From: Marchantia polymorpha subsp. ruderalis
Lineage: Eukaryota; Streptophyta; Marchantiopsida; Marchantiales; Marchantiaceae
DNA length: 64,000 bases
Reading direction: 5' to 3'
NCBI GenBank assembly: GCA_037833965.1
Contig: AP031356.1
Location: forward strand, 11,182,501-11,246,500
Each line of letters starts with the position of its first letter. Position 1 is the first letter of the stretch. The translations under genes were made by a program, and so were the position numbers. Under the pieces are notes generated by a model. It had not been told where the DNA came from. It worked only from the letters and a program-made list of their open reading frames with translations, and made no database searches. Of the stretch, positions 61,270 to 64,000 are shown in pieces.

Positions 61270-61315
61270 AAGACAGGCATGAGGCAAGGTCCATACCTTG
61301 CCTCATGCCTGTCTT
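61270..61315. repeat. Perfect 21-bp hairpin, 4-nt loop
   Basis: AAGACAGGCATGAGGCAAGG-T, loop CCAT, then the exact complement (61295-61315). No T-run follows, so this is not an obvious Pol III or intrinsic terminator, and the loop is too short for a typical plant microRNA precursor. Confidence 0.92.
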
Positions 61316-64000
61316 AGAGACAGATAAGAGAGACAGGTAGGCTGAGCGGTATGGTGAATGTTTGTTTAAATTCTTGGTTTGTATACATTTTCCGGTATGC
61401 TGTTGAAGATGAATGCAACAGACGAGAATAAGAGTTAAGCGTCAACTTCGATCTGTGAGAAGAGACAATACAGTTTCCTAAACCCATTGATGAAATAAAA
61501 GATAACATGAGGTTTATTACAACCTGCCCGATTGAAATCGGTCTTCTCTACGGAGGGAACGAGTGAGCTGAGTCGACGCAGAGGATTTAGAAGGATAATT
61601 TCACACTACTTGAACTGGTCTAGCAATAAGATCTCGGGGTTCACATTAGGTACAGTACTTGGAGTCGATGGTTCCACAGTTTCTTGGTGTCGTTAGCCAG
61701 AGGACAGTTCGGTTGGAAGTTTCTTGACTCAGGACAACGAAGGCCTCGTACTTGAAAATCTTGTAATCTTTTACCGTTCACTTTCGATTAATAACGAGAA
61801 CGTTAGAGACTAGAACGAAGGTTGAAGCGAGAATGATGTCAGTCGGGATTAGGCCATATGCTTCTGATGGAGATATCTTTATGCTGTTGAGCAATGTTTG
61901 CGTGGGTTCCATGAGAGGTCATATCCATTGGCACCTCGTTGTTAGGACATAATTTGTATATGTGGAACTCATATGAGCTTGCTAGTATTCAGGTGATGGA
62001 GGAGTGGCACAAGGTTGATCAATTTTCTCGCTACCAGAAGATACATTGTATTTCAAAAAGCATCTCGCGGTTTTGATAAAGAATGAAAAAATCGACGAGA
62101 CTCCTCGGAAGTATTTCTTTTTCAGATGATGGTACGGAGTACTAGAAACTCCGTTCTTTGATTGATCAAAAAATACCCACTCAGGCCATTTAAAGTTGAG
62201 GCTTCCAGACGATGAGGCTGTATATTCAAAGCATTATGGCACATTCGAACAATGTCAATAAGCATTCTTCAGAAGAATGAATACTGTCCGGAAGACTGAC
62301 AACGAACTTGCTCCATGAGATGCCATGATTCGTTCTTCATTCGCACTGATCCTCACGAATCTCTGAACGTGAACTTGCAGATTGGTGTAATTGCCTTGAT
62401 CTACATATTTAGTTCCAGAGTCATTCTCTTCTTTCTTCAGCACAGTGCCACAGAGTATGGATGACGTGTAAAGGCGGAAGAGTACAGTTACGCTAAATCG
62501 ATACTTTTATATTCAAGCTAGATCGTGCAGTCAATGAGAAAGAAGGCCCGCACCATCTATCTTCACAATTCTGCAGGCCATCCCTTGCACATCTGCAACA
62601 CGCAAGCTCCATCAGAGTGTACCTGCACCGCACTGGCCTCAGATGTCACTGCACCTCTTCACAATCCATTACATGCTAAACTACGCCAATCAGCTACATT
62701 TCCAGGTCAGAATTATCTGCTTCCTTCAGACTTCTCCTTTTTGTGCACTATTCCACTTTTCTAGTTGGCTGGCTTCGATATTATCCGAAACTTTTTGCAT
62801 TTCCTTAACATATTTTAGGAGATATATTGAATTATGAAATTTTTTGACACAACGTTCAATTAGGAGCATATATTGTATCGAATAATATTTTTCAATCGAA
62901 TCTATAATTTGTTTATAAATTAATTTGTTCATCAATTCAATGTTGTAGTATTTTCAATGACTTTGCTGCTAAATTGTACACTACTTTTCAAACCTTTGGG
63001 AGGTTGAAACCCTGAACGAACACTACACCTAATTTTGTTCTACATCATGGATTGCATTGAGTGCATTTCATTTCACATTGTACATTGCAGCTTGAGATTA
63101 GTTGTATGAAGAAAGTTTAAATATTTTTAATATAAAATTTATGATATCAATATAAAAGCTTATAATCTCAATATTCAATTGAATTCAGCCAATTGTCAGC
63201 TAATTTTTGGAATAAACGTATAGAAAAAATCATCACATTATTTTCTTGCTACCTTCCATTTCTATTTTTTATTAGTCTTCATTTTATACTTACAAATTTT
63301 ATGATCCTATTTTTAGATTCATAAGATTTTTTCAATGTATTTTTTTCAACGATTATGATAATAAATTGAAAGATTTTTCTTACACAAACTTACAATTTTT
63401 TTTATTCTAATAAATACGAGAATATGAAAAAAATTTGATTTGATTGATTTTTCTTCGGTGCTTTAGACGGTTAAAAAATAAGTAGATTTAAGATCAAATC
63501 AATAGACATTTTTCAACAAGTTTATAACTTCAAATCATATAATTATTGATAAACATGTAAGTGAAAATTTTGTTGAAACAAAAGATAATTATGTTGAATC
63601 AATCAAATTTATCATATGTGCATTGAGTTAAAATAATTAATAAATTATTAATTATTTTTATTTCAAATAAATAATAATAACTCATATTTATTATCTAATC
63701 TTGAACGTAAAAAATTTACAAAATTGTTTATCAATTTTTGTTCCTTTTAAGATTCTAATTTCAACAATATAATAATCTCTTTCAATTTGTTTAGATTATA
63801 ATATTCAATCACATGTAAATTGATTTTTAGAATTAAATTTATTGGTACATATTTTTTTAATAAATCAGATTTATTTGAGTAAGTTAGAATTGTTAATTCT
63901 GAGAAATAAATTAATATAAAAAATTATACTAGAAGTTGAATATTTATTTTATGTTGGATTAACTCAGCTTTCGGATTAACTTGGGTTATTATTGAGATAA
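61316..64000. other. AT-rich right edge, no gene recognised
   Basis: From about 62,780 onward the DNA is extremely AT-rich with many stops in all frames. Short frames at 62255-62443 and 62525-62935 lack motifs. Nothing else is supported. Confidence 0.5.

Noticed and set aside
61270-61315. Intrinsic terminator or microRNA precursor
   Set aside because: No T-run follows and the loop is 4 nt with perfect 21-bp arms, unlike a typical plant pre-miRNA; kept only as a hairpin.

Overview
This window is nuclear DNA of a land plant, most likely a bryophyte (moss-like). The basis is small GT-AG introns in nearly every gene, two nuclear tRNA genes, plant-type transposons (pogo, hAT with a TTF zinc finger, Copia), and a plant-specific chromomethylase with BAH and chromo domains. 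The species cannot be fixed from sequence alone.

Layout. 1-9.2 kb is gene-dense: an intronless dolichyl-diphosphatase/LPP-gamma gene (+), then a minus-strand gene (8343 to 4496) that joins an ASC-1/TRIP4-type zinc-finger protein to an ALKBH1-type dioxygenase in one reading frame, then a close tRNA-Leu/tRNA-Arg pair. 9.7-13.0 kb is a decayed pogo/Tigger transposon with readable terminal inverted repeats and a TA duplication. 14.2-29.6 kb is an AT-rich, gene-poor block: a 98-bp tandem array beside a broken hAT transposase, direct repeats, a ~34-bp minisatellite, a very decayed Copia fragment and a 107-bp tandem repeat. 29.7-43.9 kb holds a complete chromomethylase (CMT) gene, 23 coding exons reconstructed in frame to 983 residues, with three copies of one short dispersed element in its introns. 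44.9-50.15 kb is a broken Copia LTR element. 50.45-60.2 kb is a complete minus-strand GH38 alpha-mannosidase gene, 29 coding exons, 1017 residues. 60.2-64 kb is its upstream region and then AT-rich DNA with no recognisable gene.

How the genes relate. They are housekeeping genes of separate pathways: dolichol recycling for N-glycosylation, alkylation repair or demethylation with the ASC-1 complex, non-CG DNA methylation, and glycan breakdown. There is no operon-like grouping. The CMT gene sits between two transposon-rich blocks of the kind its product would normally help silence.

The most notable item is the ASC-1/AlkB fusion. Both halves share one uninterrupted 657-nt exon and all five introns are phase 0. 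In animals the AlkB enzyme ALKBH3 works with the ASCC complex, of which ASC-1/TRIP4 is a subunit, so the fusion is a 'Rosetta stone' hint of a similar link in plants. A second theme is a set of perfect short-loop hairpins, unrelated to one another, scattered through introns, a transposon and intergenic DNA.
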